A DNA stretch of 8,641 bases from Planctomycetota bacterium (GCA_029573975.1 JAKQBU010000535.1:1-8641); one strand, 5' to 3'; positions 1 to 6,093 are shown, counted from the stretch's first letter. A program made the numbers and translations. Notes: generated by a model not told the origin, from the letters alone.

Positions 1-1
1 G

Positions 2-223
2 CACCAGGTGGCTTTGGCCGCCTGGGAGGCACTGGGCTGCCGGGATTATGTTCGGGTGGACTTCCGGCTGGACGACCGGGAGCGGCCCTTTGTGCTGGAG
101 GTCAATACCAATCCCGATATCTCCCCCGATGCCGGTTTCCCCGCCGCCCTGGCCGCCGCCGGTATAAATTATGCAACCTTTATTGATACCATAATAAATA
201 ACACCTCCCAGCGAATACCCTGA
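2..223 (+). CDS. ATP-grasp ligase, D-Ala-D-Ala ligase-like (3' end only)
   Basis: The gene is cut by the left edge; the open frame runs from base 2 without an upstream stop, so the GTG at 8 is not its start. The visible 73 or so residues match the end of the ATP-grasp fold. [11 protein letters not shown] is followed by [17 protein letters not shown], where the Glu and Asn of EVNTNP are the usual metal-binding and ATP-binding residues. Enzymes of this superfamily join a carboxylate to an amine through an acyl-phosphate, using ATP. The [10 protein letters not shown] ending differs from the NTxPGMT of true D-Ala-D-Ala ligases, so I read it as a relative with an unknown substrate rather than Ddl itself. 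It lies 23 bases before an acetyltransferase gene on the same strand, which suggests an operon. The superfamily call is fairly secure; the substrate is not known. Confidence 0.8.
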   Translation, partial: HQVALAAWEALGCRDYVRVDFRLDDRERPFVLEVNTNPDISPDAGFPAALAAAGINYATFIDTIINNTSQRIP

Positions 224-246
224 TTTTTTTAGCAAGAGAAATACCT

Positions 247-741
247 ATGCCTGATGACTCCATTGTAAAAGGAATTCGTCGCGTCCGACCGGAAGACAAA
301 GCACCTGTAATGGCCCTTTTGCACGCCACCGGCTTCTTCCGGCCCGGCGAACTGGTGATCGCCGAAGAAGTCTTCGATGATGCCCTGGCCAAAGGGCCAC
401 AGGGCGATTATCAGTCTTTTGTCGCCACCGAAGGCGCCCAAACCATCGGCTGGCTTTGTTTCGGCCAAACCCCCTGCACCCTGGGTACCTTTGATATCTA
501 TTGGGTGGCAGTGGATCCCAAATATCAGGGCCGCGGCATAGGAAAAGCCCTGATGAACTACGCCCATACCTGCATTCAAAACCGCCAGGGCCGCCTGATC
601 GTCGTGGAAACCTCCGGAAACCCCCGCTATATCTCCACCCGCCGCTTCTACGAATCCATCGGCTACCTCCAGGAAGCCTGCCTCAAGGACTTCTATGCCG
701 TGGACGATGACAAAATCATCTACCTGTACCGGCTTGAATAA
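247..741 (+). CDS. GNAT family N-acetyltransferase
   Basis: This 164-residue protein has the size of a single GNAT domain, which transfers acetyl from acetyl-CoA to an amine. Motif A is clear at residues 86-103: WVAVDPKYQGRGIGKAL, with the QGRGIG pyrophosphate-binding loop at 94-99. TRRFYESIGY at 131-140 is the usual motif B helix and strand. The last strands (DFYAVDDDKIIYLYRL) complete the fold. The ATG at 247 begins 23 bases after the ATP-grasp stop, with only a weak purine-rich stretch (AGAGAA) before it, consistent with co-transcription. Known pairings of ATP-grasp ligases with GNAT enzymes suggest that both modify the same small peptide or amino-acid-like compound, but nothing in the sequence fixes the substrate. 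No terminator is visible after it. Confidence 0.87.
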   Translation: MPDDSIVKGIRRVRPEDKAPVMALLHATGFFRPGELVIAEEVFDDALAKGPQGDYQSFVATEGAQTIGWLCFGQTPCTLGTFDIYWVAVDPKYQGRGIGKALMNYAHTCIQNRQGRLIVVETSGNPRYISTRRFYESIGYLQEACLKDFYAVDDDKIIYLYRLE

Positions 742-777
742 AACCGCAACTGCCATCTGGCATTGGGGGGTGGTTTG

Positions 778-786
778 TGCTATGCT
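778..786 (+). promoter_or_regulatory. possible extended -10 promoter for zwf
   Basis: TGC followed by TATGCT forms an extended -10 element in the 111-base gap before zwf, placing a start of transcription near 793 and a leader of about 60 bases. No convincing -35 hexamer lies 16-18 bases upstream (TGGCAT at 758 is poor). The same TGn-TATGCT pattern occurs at 6085 before the DUF6125-like gene. The call rests on this motif alone. Confidence 0.35.
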
Positions 787-852
787 ATCAAGCAGGTTTT
801 TGGTATTTCCATAAGCATTGTCGTCCAATCGCTGACAGCAAAGGCGGCCCGA

Positions 853-2394
853 ATGAACGGCTCAAGCAACATCCCATCTGCCCCGGCAGGCAATACCCCC
901 CCACCCTTCCACCTGGTCATCTTCGGCGCCTCCGGCGACCTGACCAGCCGCAAGCTCATCCCGGCCGTCTTCCATCTCTTTCAGCAAAACCTGCTGCCGG
1001 AAACCTTCTCCGTCATCGGTTTCGCCCGGCATGAATATAACGACGACTCGTTTCGCCGCCGGCTCCGCGAGATGCTGGAAAAGGTCAAATCCCAGACTCT
1101 CGATAACGCCGCCTGGGAACGGTTTGCCCGCCATATCCATTACCACCAGGCCGATTATGACCACCCGGCCGGCTATCTGGCCCTGCGGCAGAAAATCCAG
1201 CAAACTGCCCGCCAAAACCACACCTCCGCCAACTGCTTATTCTACCTGGCCACTCCGCCCGATGCGGTTACGCCGGTGGTGGAACAGCTTCGCCAGGCAG
1301 GATTTTCCCAGCCTCATCCGGACCTGGGCGGCTGGTCCCGGTTGATTGTGGAAAAACCCTTCGGTCGCGACCTGGATTCCGCCCGCCAACTCAACCAGAC
1401 TATCAAGGCCGCTTTCCAGGAAAGCCAGATCTACCGGATCGACCATTACCTCGGCAAGGAAACGGTCCAGAACCTGCTGGTCTTCCGCTTTGCCAACATG
1501 ATTTTTGAGCCGATCTGGAACCATAATTACATTGACCATGTCCAGATTACCGTCAGCGAAACCATCGGCGTGGAAGGGCGCGGCGCCTATTACGAACAGA
1601 GCGGCGCCCTGCGGGATATCGTCCAGAATCATATGATGCACCTGCTCTGCCTGGTCGCCATGGAGGCCCCGAATTCCCTGGATGCCGCCTCCGTCCGCAA
1701 CGAAAAGGTGAAAGTCCTCAAGACCCTGCGTCCCATCCCCGCCGAATGCGCTGCCAACGGCGTAGTGCGTGCCCAGTATGCCGCCGGCAGCTATCAGGGC
1801 CAAACCATCCCCGGCTACCTGGACGAACCCGGCGTGGCCCCCGATTCGGTCACGGAAACCTTTGTCGCCTTCAAGACCTTCGTCGATAACTGGCGCTGGG
1901 CCGAGGTGCCGTTCTATCTCCGCACCGGCAAGCGGCTGCCCGCCCGCATCACCGAAATTGGCATCCATTTCAAACCGGTCCCCCGGGTCCTTTTCAACAC
2001 CCCGAAATTCGGCCCCATGCCCCCCAACATCCTGGCCATCCGCATCCAGCCCAACGAGGGGATTTCCCTCCAGTTCCAGGTCAAGGAGCCGGGCCTTGGC
2101 ATGAAAATCGATCCTTATAAAATGGACTTTGGCTACAGCCAGGCCTTTGGCCAGGAACCGCCCGACGCCTACGAACGGCTCCTGCTGGACGCCGCCCTCG
2201 GCGATTCCACCTTATTCACCCGCGACGACGAAGTGGAAACCGCCTGGGCCTTTCTCAACACGATTCTCCAGGGCTGTTCCAGCCAAACCAAAAAACTGCC
2301 CACCTACCCCGCCGGCTCTTGGGGCCCCCGGGAAGCCGACGACCTGATCGCCGCCGATGGCCGCACCTGGCACCTGGTAAAAAGACCCAAATAA
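853..2394 (+). CDS. zwf: glucose-6-phosphate 1-dehydrogenase
   Basis: It oxidises glucose 6-phosphate to 6-phosphogluconolactone with NAD(P)+, the first step of the oxidative pentose phosphate and Entner-Doudoroff routes, in the cytoplasm. With the ATG at 853 the protein has 513 residues, normal for the family. This start is chosen because AAAGGCGG lies just upstream; the frame stays open back to a TTG at 763, but that would add 30 unconserved residues. The nucleotide-binding loop GASGDLT is at residues 25-31, EKPFG at 167-171, the substrate motif RIDHYLGKE at 195-203, and RDIVQNH at 254-260, whose His260 corresponds to the catalytic base. RTGKRLP follows later. All key residues are present, so the enzyme should be active. 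No pgl, gnd, edd or eda lies next to it in this window. Coenzyme preference cannot be told from sight. Confidence 0.96.
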   Translation: MNGSSNIPSAPAGNTPPPFHLVIFGASGDLTSRKLIPAVFHLFQQNLLPETFSVIGFARHEYNDDSFRRRLREMLEKVKSQTLDNAAWERFARHIHYHQADYDHPAGYLALRQKIQQTARQNHTSANCLFYLATPPDAVTPVVEQLRQAGFSQPHPDLGGWSRLIVEKPFGRDLDSARQLNQTIKAAFQESQIYRIDHYLGKETVQNLLVFRFANMIFEPIWNHNYIDHVQITVSETIGVEGRGAYYEQSGALRDIVQNHMMHLLCLVAMEAPNSLDAASVRNEKVKVLKTLRPIPAECAANGVVRAQYAAGSYQGQTIPGYLDEPGVAPDSVTETFVAFKTFVDNWRWAEVPFYLRTGKRLPARITEIGIHFKPVPRVLFNTPKFGPMPPNILAIRIQPNEGISLQFQVKEPGLGMKIDPYKMDFGYSQAFGQEPPDAYERLLLDAALGDSTLFTRDDEVETAWAFLNTILQGCSSQTKKLPTYPAGSWGPREADDLIAADGRTWHLVKRPK

Positions 2395-2424
2395 TCCAGC
2401 TGGATTTTCCCACCCGTAATTGGC

Positions 2425-2453
2425 TTGTAAAGGCCCCCCAAAAAATTTATACT
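2425..2453 (+). promoter_or_regulatory. sigma-70-type promoter of the ECF operon
   Basis: TTGTAA (2425-2430) and TATACT (2448-2453) are separated by exactly 17 bases, inside an AT-rich 148-base gap. They match four and five of six consensus bases. Transcription would start near 2460, giving a leader of about 80-105 bases depending on the true start codon. No GGAAC-type ECF -35 element was seen, so autoregulation by the ECF factor is not evident. Confidence 0.65.
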
Positions 2454-2507
2454 AAAAATGCCAATTTTTTTGGTAATGTAAAGTGTTTATATTTAAGTAT
2501 TTATAAA

Positions 2508-2533
2508 AATTTTTCGAATTTTGAAATTTTTCG
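2508..2533 (+). repeat. short direct repeat in the sigma-gene leader
   Basis: The nonamer AATTTTTCG occurs at 2508-2516 and again at 2525-2533, 17 bases apart, within the AT-rich leader just before the sigma gene. TTCGAA lies inside the first copy. It could be an operator or merely low-complexity DNA; in an AT-rich stretch a repeat this short is weak evidence. Confidence 0.3.
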
Positions 2534-2542
2534 CGTCCCAAA

Positions 2543-3142
2543 ATGGCCAGGAGCGCTGTCTTTATAGTGAAAAAAAACGCTCCCCTGGATGGAGAACATA
2601 AGGTTTTGCTGACCGACGTTGAGTTAATTCAGGCAGTGCTGCAAGGCAACCCGGAAGCGTTTACTCCGTTGATAAGGCGTTACGAGTATGTGGTTCGTTC
2701 GATAGCCGCCGCGATTTTGGGTGACTGGGATGAGGCCCAGGATGCCGCCCAGGAGGCCTTTTACAAGGCCTATGAAAACCTGGCGGCCCTGAAAAGACCA
2801 GAAACCTTCCGATGGTGGTTATTCCAGATTGCCCGTCGGCAGGCCTTAACCTTACGGAAAGAAAAAAGTAAATATGTGCGATTGAACCGCCCGGTAGCAG
2901 TTTCGGCCCCTATCAGCCGGACGCAGCTTGATGAGGAATCCAGACTCCTGCTGCAGGCGGTCAGCAAACTGCCCCAGCAGCAGCAACTGGTAGTCGTGCT
3001 GCGGCATTTTGACGGTCACTCCGATGAGGAGATCGCCGAAATAATCGGCAGTTCACGCGGCGCCGTGACCAAACTGCTGGCGAGAGCCTACAAAAAGCTG
3101 AAGGTATATTGTAAGGACTGGATCGATGAATCCGGAAAATGA
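2543..3142 (+). CDS. ECF-type RNA polymerase sigma factor
   Basis: It directs RNA polymerase to a specific promoter set, usually in response to an envelope signal. The 199-residue protein has only sigma regions 2 and 4, as ECF factors do. Region 2 spans about residues 39-108 (AFTPLIRRYEYVV, then DAAQEAFYKAYENL and FRWWLFQIARRQAL), and region 4 about 133-188 (LPQQQQLVVVLRHFDGHSDEEIAEIIGSS with a helix-turn-helix). The start is uncertain. ATG at 2543 has no Shine-Dalgarno site, whereas GTG at 2567 has AGGAG 13 bases upstream, and homology would begin only near residue 24 (LTDVELIQAV). Its stop lies inside the next gene with a 17-base overlap, so the two are probably translationally coupled. The pairing with a membrane protein suggests control by sequestration. 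The ECF subgroup and target promoters are unknown. Confidence 0.9.
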   Translation: MARSAVFIVKKNAPLDGEHKVLLTDVELIQAVLQGNPEAFTPLIRRYEYVVRSIAAAILGDWDEAQDAAQEAFYKAYENLAALKRPETFRWWLFQIARRQALTLRKEKSKYVRLNRPVAVSAPISRTQLDEESRLLLQAVSKLPQQQQLVVVLRHFDGHSDEEIAEIIGSSRGAVTKLLARAYKKLKVYCKDWIDESGK

Positions 3143-4028
3143 AAAAATAGCACGAAAACTTGATGAGCTGGGGCAAACACTCATCGGTCAGGGTTCCCTG
3201 GCGGAAGATGTCATGCAGCGGATTCGCAACAGCACATCTTCCCGCCCCGGCCTGCCGGTTAAAGGGAACCTCCCATTTACCTATCTTCTCAAACCGGCCC
3301 TGGTCCTGGCCGCCAGCATCACCCTGGTTTTCGGCTTGTGGCTGGTTCTGAATGCCGGCACCCAGCCGGCGTTCTATCGCCAGGTCAAACAGGCCGTCGA
3401 AAGCTCCGATCGCTTCTACCAGGTAACGGAAAACATCTCTGACGACCGGGAAATAACCCTGTGCAAGCTCTGGTATGACCGCCGGGAGGGTTTGGTAGCC
3501 CAGTCCTGGCAGAATGGCAAAAAAGTCAGTGAAATCGTCGATGATGGCCAAAACCGCTGGTTTCAGTATCCCGATGGCAACTCCCTCCAGCTCCAAAGTA
3601 TTCACAGCCCGGCAAAAATGGACTTCCTCCTCACCATCGTAGAAAGATTCAGCCGCCATATCGACCGCAGCCCGCTCGGAGACGAAGAAATCGACGGCGA
3701 TTTCTGCACCTGTTATGTCCTTTACGATCCCTACTACTCCCCCCACACCCGCTATTATCTCTGGATTGACGCTGAAAATCGCATCCGTAAGTGCGAAATC
3801 CGCAAATTCAAAAACTTAACCTGGCAGCTTTGCCAGCGGAATATCATCGAATATGACGTAAATCTCGATCCGGACCTGTTTAATGCCCCGACCCGTCCCG
3901 GTGCTGCCCGGCCCAGCGAAGCGATGATGGTAAACCAGGACCGCTGGCATAATCACTCTTTCCCTCCTCATCCAAAGATTTATCCTCACTGTCTCCTCTA
4001 TGCAATCCGTCCCAGCGGCTTTACCTAA
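3126..4028 (+). CDS. single-pass membrane protein, candidate anti-sigma factor or sensor
   Basis: The 300-residue protein has a charged cytoplasmic segment (1-50), one membrane helix at about 54-76 (rich in L, V and A), and an extracytoplasmic domain of about 180 residues. That domain reads as alternating beta strands and ends in NLDPDLFNAPTRPG, which resembles LolA/RseB-like folds; this is an impression from sequence, not a domain match. No HxxxCxxC zinc anti-sigma motif is present. ATG 3126 has AAGGA at 3113-3117 inside the sigma gene, 8 bases upstream. The 17-base overlap with the ECF gene supports a partner role: holding the sigma factor until an envelope signal arrives. The last 42 residues (His- and Pro-rich) look unrelated to the domain. 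No terminator separates it from the pseudopilin gene, so read-through is possible. Confidence 0.6.
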   Translation: MNPENEKIARKLDELGQTLIGQGSLAEDVMQRIRNSTSSRPGLPVKGNLPFTYLLKPALVLAASITLVFGLWLVLNAGTQPAFYRQVKQAVESSDRFYQVTENISDDREITLCKLWYDRREGLVAQSWQNGKKVSEIVDDGQNRWFQYPDGNSLQLQSIHSPAKMDFLLTIVERFSRHIDRSPLGDEEIDGDFCTCYVLYDPYYSPHTRYYLWIDAENRIRKCEIRKFKNLTWQLCQRNIIEYDVNLDPDLFNAPTRPGAARPSEAMMVNQDRWHNHSFPPHPKIYPHCLLYAIRPSGFT

Positions 4029-4037
4029 AAATTATTG

Positions 4038-4066
4038 TTGACTATATAATGTGCTTGTGCTAAGAT
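4038..4066 (+). promoter_or_regulatory. promoter of pseudopilin gene 1
   Basis: TTGACT (4038-4043), a 17-base spacer, and TAAGAT (4061-4066) preceded by TGC make a strong extended -10 promoter. It begins only 10 bases after the stop of the membrane-protein gene. Transcription would start near 4073, leaving a leader of about 29 bases that contains AAGGA at 4088-4092. Confidence 0.75.
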
Positions 4067-4101
4067 GTCATCACACAATAGAAAAGAAAGGAAAAATTAA
4101 A

Positions 4102-4974
4102 ATGCAAACGAAAAGAACAAAAGGATTTACGCTCGTTGAGCTCCTGGTCGTCATCGCGATTATCGCGATCCTGGTCTCCATCCTCATGCCCCTCGCCCGA
4201 ATGAGAGATACTGCCCGCATGGTTGTCCGCAAAACCAACCTCAAGGCCCTCGGTTTCGGCACCCTCCAATACGCCAAAGATCACGAAGAAAAGATCCCCT
4301 GCTGGGGGATTGAATTCGATGAAGTGGGTCCCCAGGGCGATCCGGCAGCCGACTGGATCACCAAAACTACAGGTCCAAAAGGTTCTTTAACGATGGGTTT
4401 TCAATACGGGTATATCTGGGAATATGCCAATGCCGCCCAAAATTATGCCTGCCCCACTCTGAATGCTAAGATGAATCCCAAACCCAGAATCAGTGGCGGC
4501 AATCCTCCTCATTCTCCCTATGTCTGGGGCTGGCCGGAAAATTATCCCAACAATCCAGCCGGACCGTTCTGGAGCTATTCGGTCAACGGGGAACCGGGCA
4601 TGACCGGGGCGCAAGATTCACAGTGGCGTGCCAATCCGGATCTGGTCAAGCCCTCTCCTTATGACGTTTTCATGTTATACGAACAGGATCAGTCGGACTT
4701 TGCCTCTTGGGATAACAGTGTCTCTTTGTTCAATCCGACATATGCTACGAATAGTAACGCAGAGGATTCGATCGGCAGATATCATATGGTATCAGGGGAA
4801 ATCCGTGTTGATGTTTCAGGTACTTTCGATAACCGTAGAGGGTACGGTAATCTGGTATATTTTGACGGTCATGTCGGCGATATGAGTCTGGAGGAATATA
4901 TCTTACGTTGCAGCACAGTCAATGGTACGCTGCAATTGAAAGGCGGTTATCAGGGTTTTGGTGGATGGGATTAA
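4102..4974 (+). CDS. prepilin-type pseudopilin-like protein (copy 1)
   Basis: The 290-residue protein begins MQTKRTKG and then FTLVELLVVIAIIAILVSILMP. This is a type IV prepilin/type II secretion leader, to be cut by prepilin peptidase between Gly8 and Phe9, with the conserved Glu at mature position 5 and Pro at 22. The hydrophobic helix anchors it in the membrane or a pseudopilus; the rest is extracytoplasmic. The C-terminal part carries SIGRYHMVSGE and, 26 residues after that His, DGHVGDMS, a version of the His/DG motif common in large PVC pseudopilin families. ATG 4102 is chosen over an upstream GTG at 4051 because AAGGA lies 9 bases before it. It has its own promoter and terminator. Relative to copy 2 it lacks one residue just after Pro30 (PLARMRD against PALSMIRD). 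The specific role is unknown. Confidence 0.88.
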   Translation: MQTKRTKGFTLVELLVVIAIIAILVSILMPLARMRDTARMVVRKTNLKALGFGTLQYAKDHEEKIPCWGIEFDEVGPQGDPAADWITKTTGPKGSLTMGFQYGYIWEYANAAQNYACPTLNAKMNPKPRISGGNPPHSPYVWGWPENYPNNPAGPFWSYSVNGEPGMTGAQDSQWRANPDLVKPSPYDVFMLYEQDQSDFASWDNSVSLFNPTYATNSNAEDSIGRYHMVSGEIRVDVSGTFDNRRGYGNLVYFDGHVGDMSLEEYILRCSTVNGTLQLKGGYQGFGGWD

Positions 4975-4996
4975 TCCTGAGAAATAAAATTTTTAG

Positions 4997-5026
4997 ACCT
5001 GGGATATTTAATCCCAGGTTTTTTTT
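4997..5026 (+). terminator. intrinsic terminator of pseudopilin gene 1
   Basis: A perfect 9-base-pair stem (ACCTGGGAT at 4997-5005 with ATCCCAGGT at 5011-5019) closes a 5-base loop and runs into eight T residues. It starts 22 bases after the stop codon. Confidence 0.93.
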
Positions 5027-5042
5027 GCCTAAAAATTGACAC

Positions 5043-5071
5043 TTGACAAATAAAGTAATGGAAGTTAAAAT
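5043..5071 (+). promoter_or_regulatory. promoter of pseudopilin gene 2
   Basis: A perfect TTGACA (5043-5048), a 17-base spacer and TAAAAT (5066-5071) give one of the best sigma-70 promoters in the window. A second TTGACA sits at 5036-5041, so the -35 element is doubled with a 7-base period; the upstream copy has no well-spaced -10. Transcription would start near 5078. Confidence 0.85.
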
Positions 5072-5105
5072 GTAATATAAATGAGTGAAAAGAAAGGATT
5101 TTAAA

Positions 5106-5999
5106 ATGCAAACCAAAAGAACAAAAGGATTTACGCTCGTCGAGCTCCTGGTCGTCATCGCGATTATCGCGATTCTGGTCTCCATCCTCATGCCCGCCCT
5201 CTCCATGATTCGGGATGCAGCCCGCATGACGGTCTGCAAAACCAACCTCAGGGCACTGGCGTTTGGCACTCTCCAATACGCCAAAGACCATAAGGATAAA
5301 ATCCCCGGTTGGGGGATTGAATTCGATGAAGTGGGTCCCCAGGGTGATCCGGCAGCCGACTGGATTACCAAAACTACAGGACCAAAAGGCTCTTTAACGA
5401 TGGGTTTTCAATACGGGTATATCTGGGAATATGCCAATTCCGCAAAAAATTATACCTGCCCAACCTTAAGTGAAAAAATGAATCCCAAACCAAAAATCGA
5501 TTCAGGTTTGCGGGGTGGTTATGTCTGGGGCTGGCCGGGAAATACCAAGAACGGCCAAAATCCTCCCGGTCCGATGTGGAGCTATTCTCTAAACGGGCAA
5601 GCCGGTTATAGTTGTGGGAATGATGGATCGGCGGTTGACCGGGAATCCTGTCGCGCGAATCCGGATTTGATTAAGCCGTCTCCTTATGACGTTTTCATGC
5701 TATACGAACAGGACGAACAGGACGGCGCTGCCTGGGATAACAGTATATCCTTGTTTGCTGATCCATATAATGCCGCCTCGGGCGCGGATTCGATCGGCCG
5801 GTATCATATGGTTTCGGGTGAACTGCAAAACATTCAGGGTGGGACGATGGATACCAGAAAAGGAAAGGGCGATATGGCCTATTTTGACGGCCATGTCGGC
5901 GATATGAGTTTTGAAGAATATCTGCTTCGCCAGAGTACAACAAACGGAATCAAGCAACTGTGCGGTGGTTACTGGGGTTTTACCTGGCCGGGATTTTAA
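5106..5999 (+). CDS. prepilin-type pseudopilin-like protein (copy 2)
   Basis: This 297-residue paralog of the preceding gene has the same leader (MQTKRTKG cut before FTLVELLVVIAIIAILVSILMP), Glu at mature position 5 and Pro at 22. It also shares the region YAKDHKDKIPGWGIEFDEVGPQGDPAADW, the motif PSPYDVFMLYEQD, and the C-terminal His-X26-DGHVGDMS. It has more cysteines (VCKTN, YTCPT, YSCGN, ESCRA, QLCGG) than copy 1, some of which could form disulfides outside the cell. ATG 5106 is used because AAGGA is 7 bases upstream; an in-frame ATG at 5085 overlaps that site. It is transcribed alone, between its own promoter and terminator. It may be a pseudopilus subunit or a surface protein exported by a type II or type IV system; no assembly gene is in the window. 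Confidence 0.88.
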   Translation: MQTKRTKGFTLVELLVVIAIIAILVSILMPALSMIRDAARMTVCKTNLRALAFGTLQYAKDHKDKIPGWGIEFDEVGPQGDPAADWITKTTGPKGSLTMGFQYGYIWEYANSAKNYTCPTLSEKMNPKPKIDSGLRGGYVWGWPGNTKNGQNPPGPMWSYSLNGQAGYSCGNDGSAVDRESCRANPDLIKPSPYDVFMLYEQDEQDGAAWDNSISLFADPYNAASGADSIGRYHMVSGELQNIQGGTMDTRKGKGDMAYFDGHVGDMSFEEYLLRQSTTNGIKQLCGGYWGFTWPGF

Positions 6000-6033
6000 T
6001 ATATAATTAAACTCCAGTAAAAGGCAAATCGTC

Positions 6034-6068
6034 AACCTGGGACCTGAAATCTGGTCCCAGGTTTTTTT
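6034..6068 (+). terminator. intrinsic terminator of pseudopilin gene 2
   Basis: An 11-base-pair stem (AACCTGGGACC at 6034-6044 with GGTCCCAGGTT at 6053-6063) and an 8-base loop end in seven T residues. Its core ACCTGGGA/TCCCAGGT equals that of the terminator at 4997, while one pair changed from T-A to C-G on both arms. Confidence 0.94.
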
Positions 6069-6084
6069 ATTGCATTTTTCCTGG

Positions 6085-6093
6085 TGTTATGCT
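6085..6093 (+). promoter_or_regulatory. possible extended -10 promoter for the DUF6125-like gene
   Basis: TGT followed by TATGCT lies in the 81-base gap between the terminator and the next gene, giving a start near 6100 and a leader of about 50 bases. No good -35 element is spaced correctly. It resembles the candidate before zwf. Confidence 0.35.

Larger units (their letters stand above)
4102..5195 (+). repeat. near-identical DNA block 1 shared by the two pseudopilin genes
   Basis: Bases 4102-4191 and 5106-5195 (the first 30 codons of each gene) differ at only 3 of 90 positions, all silent. The stretch encodes the leader and hydrophobic helix. The span given covers both copies and the unrelated sequence between them. 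Confidence 0.85.
4303..5438 (+). repeat. near-identical DNA block 2 shared by the two pseudopilin genes
   Basis: Bases 4303-4431 and 5310-5438 differ at 4 of 129 positions, all silent. The segment encodes WGIEFDEVGPQGDP through IWEYAN. The sequences on both sides are clearly more diverged. The span covers both copies and the sequence between. Confidence 0.85.

Noticed and set aside
771..786. Sigma-54-like GG-N10-GC spacing before zwf.
   Set aside because: Only the two dinucleotides fit; the surrounding bases (TGGTTTG and ATGCT) do not match TGGCACG and TTGCW well.
229..828. A 199-codon minus-strand open frame opposite the GNAT gene.
   Set aside because: The GNAT motifs on the plus strand explain the region.
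763..852. Upstream TTG start for zwf.
   Set aside because: It would add 30 residues unlike the family and overlap the likely promoter; ATG 853 has a Shine-Dalgarno-like site.
1237..1968. A 243-codon minus-strand open frame inside zwf.
   Set aside because: It is a shadow of a well-conserved gene and encodes nothing recognisable.
2393..2406. Perfect palindrome AATCCAGCTGGATT over the zwf stop codon as a terminator.
   Set aside because: Once a loop is allowed only five pairs remain, followed by just four T residues; too weak to call.
2961..3746. A 261-codon minus-strand open frame across the sigma and membrane-protein genes.
   Set aside because: Both plus-strand genes have supporting motifs and ribosome sites; the opposite frame has none.
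4051..4101. GTG start at 4051 for pseudopilin gene 1.
   Set aside because: It lies inside the promoter and would place 17 extra residues before the prepilin leader; ATG 4102 has AAGGA in good position.
6070..6075. TTGCAT as a -35 element for the DUF6125-like gene.
   Set aside because: It is only 12 bases from TATGCT, and at 17 bases the matching hexamer (TGCTAT) is poor.
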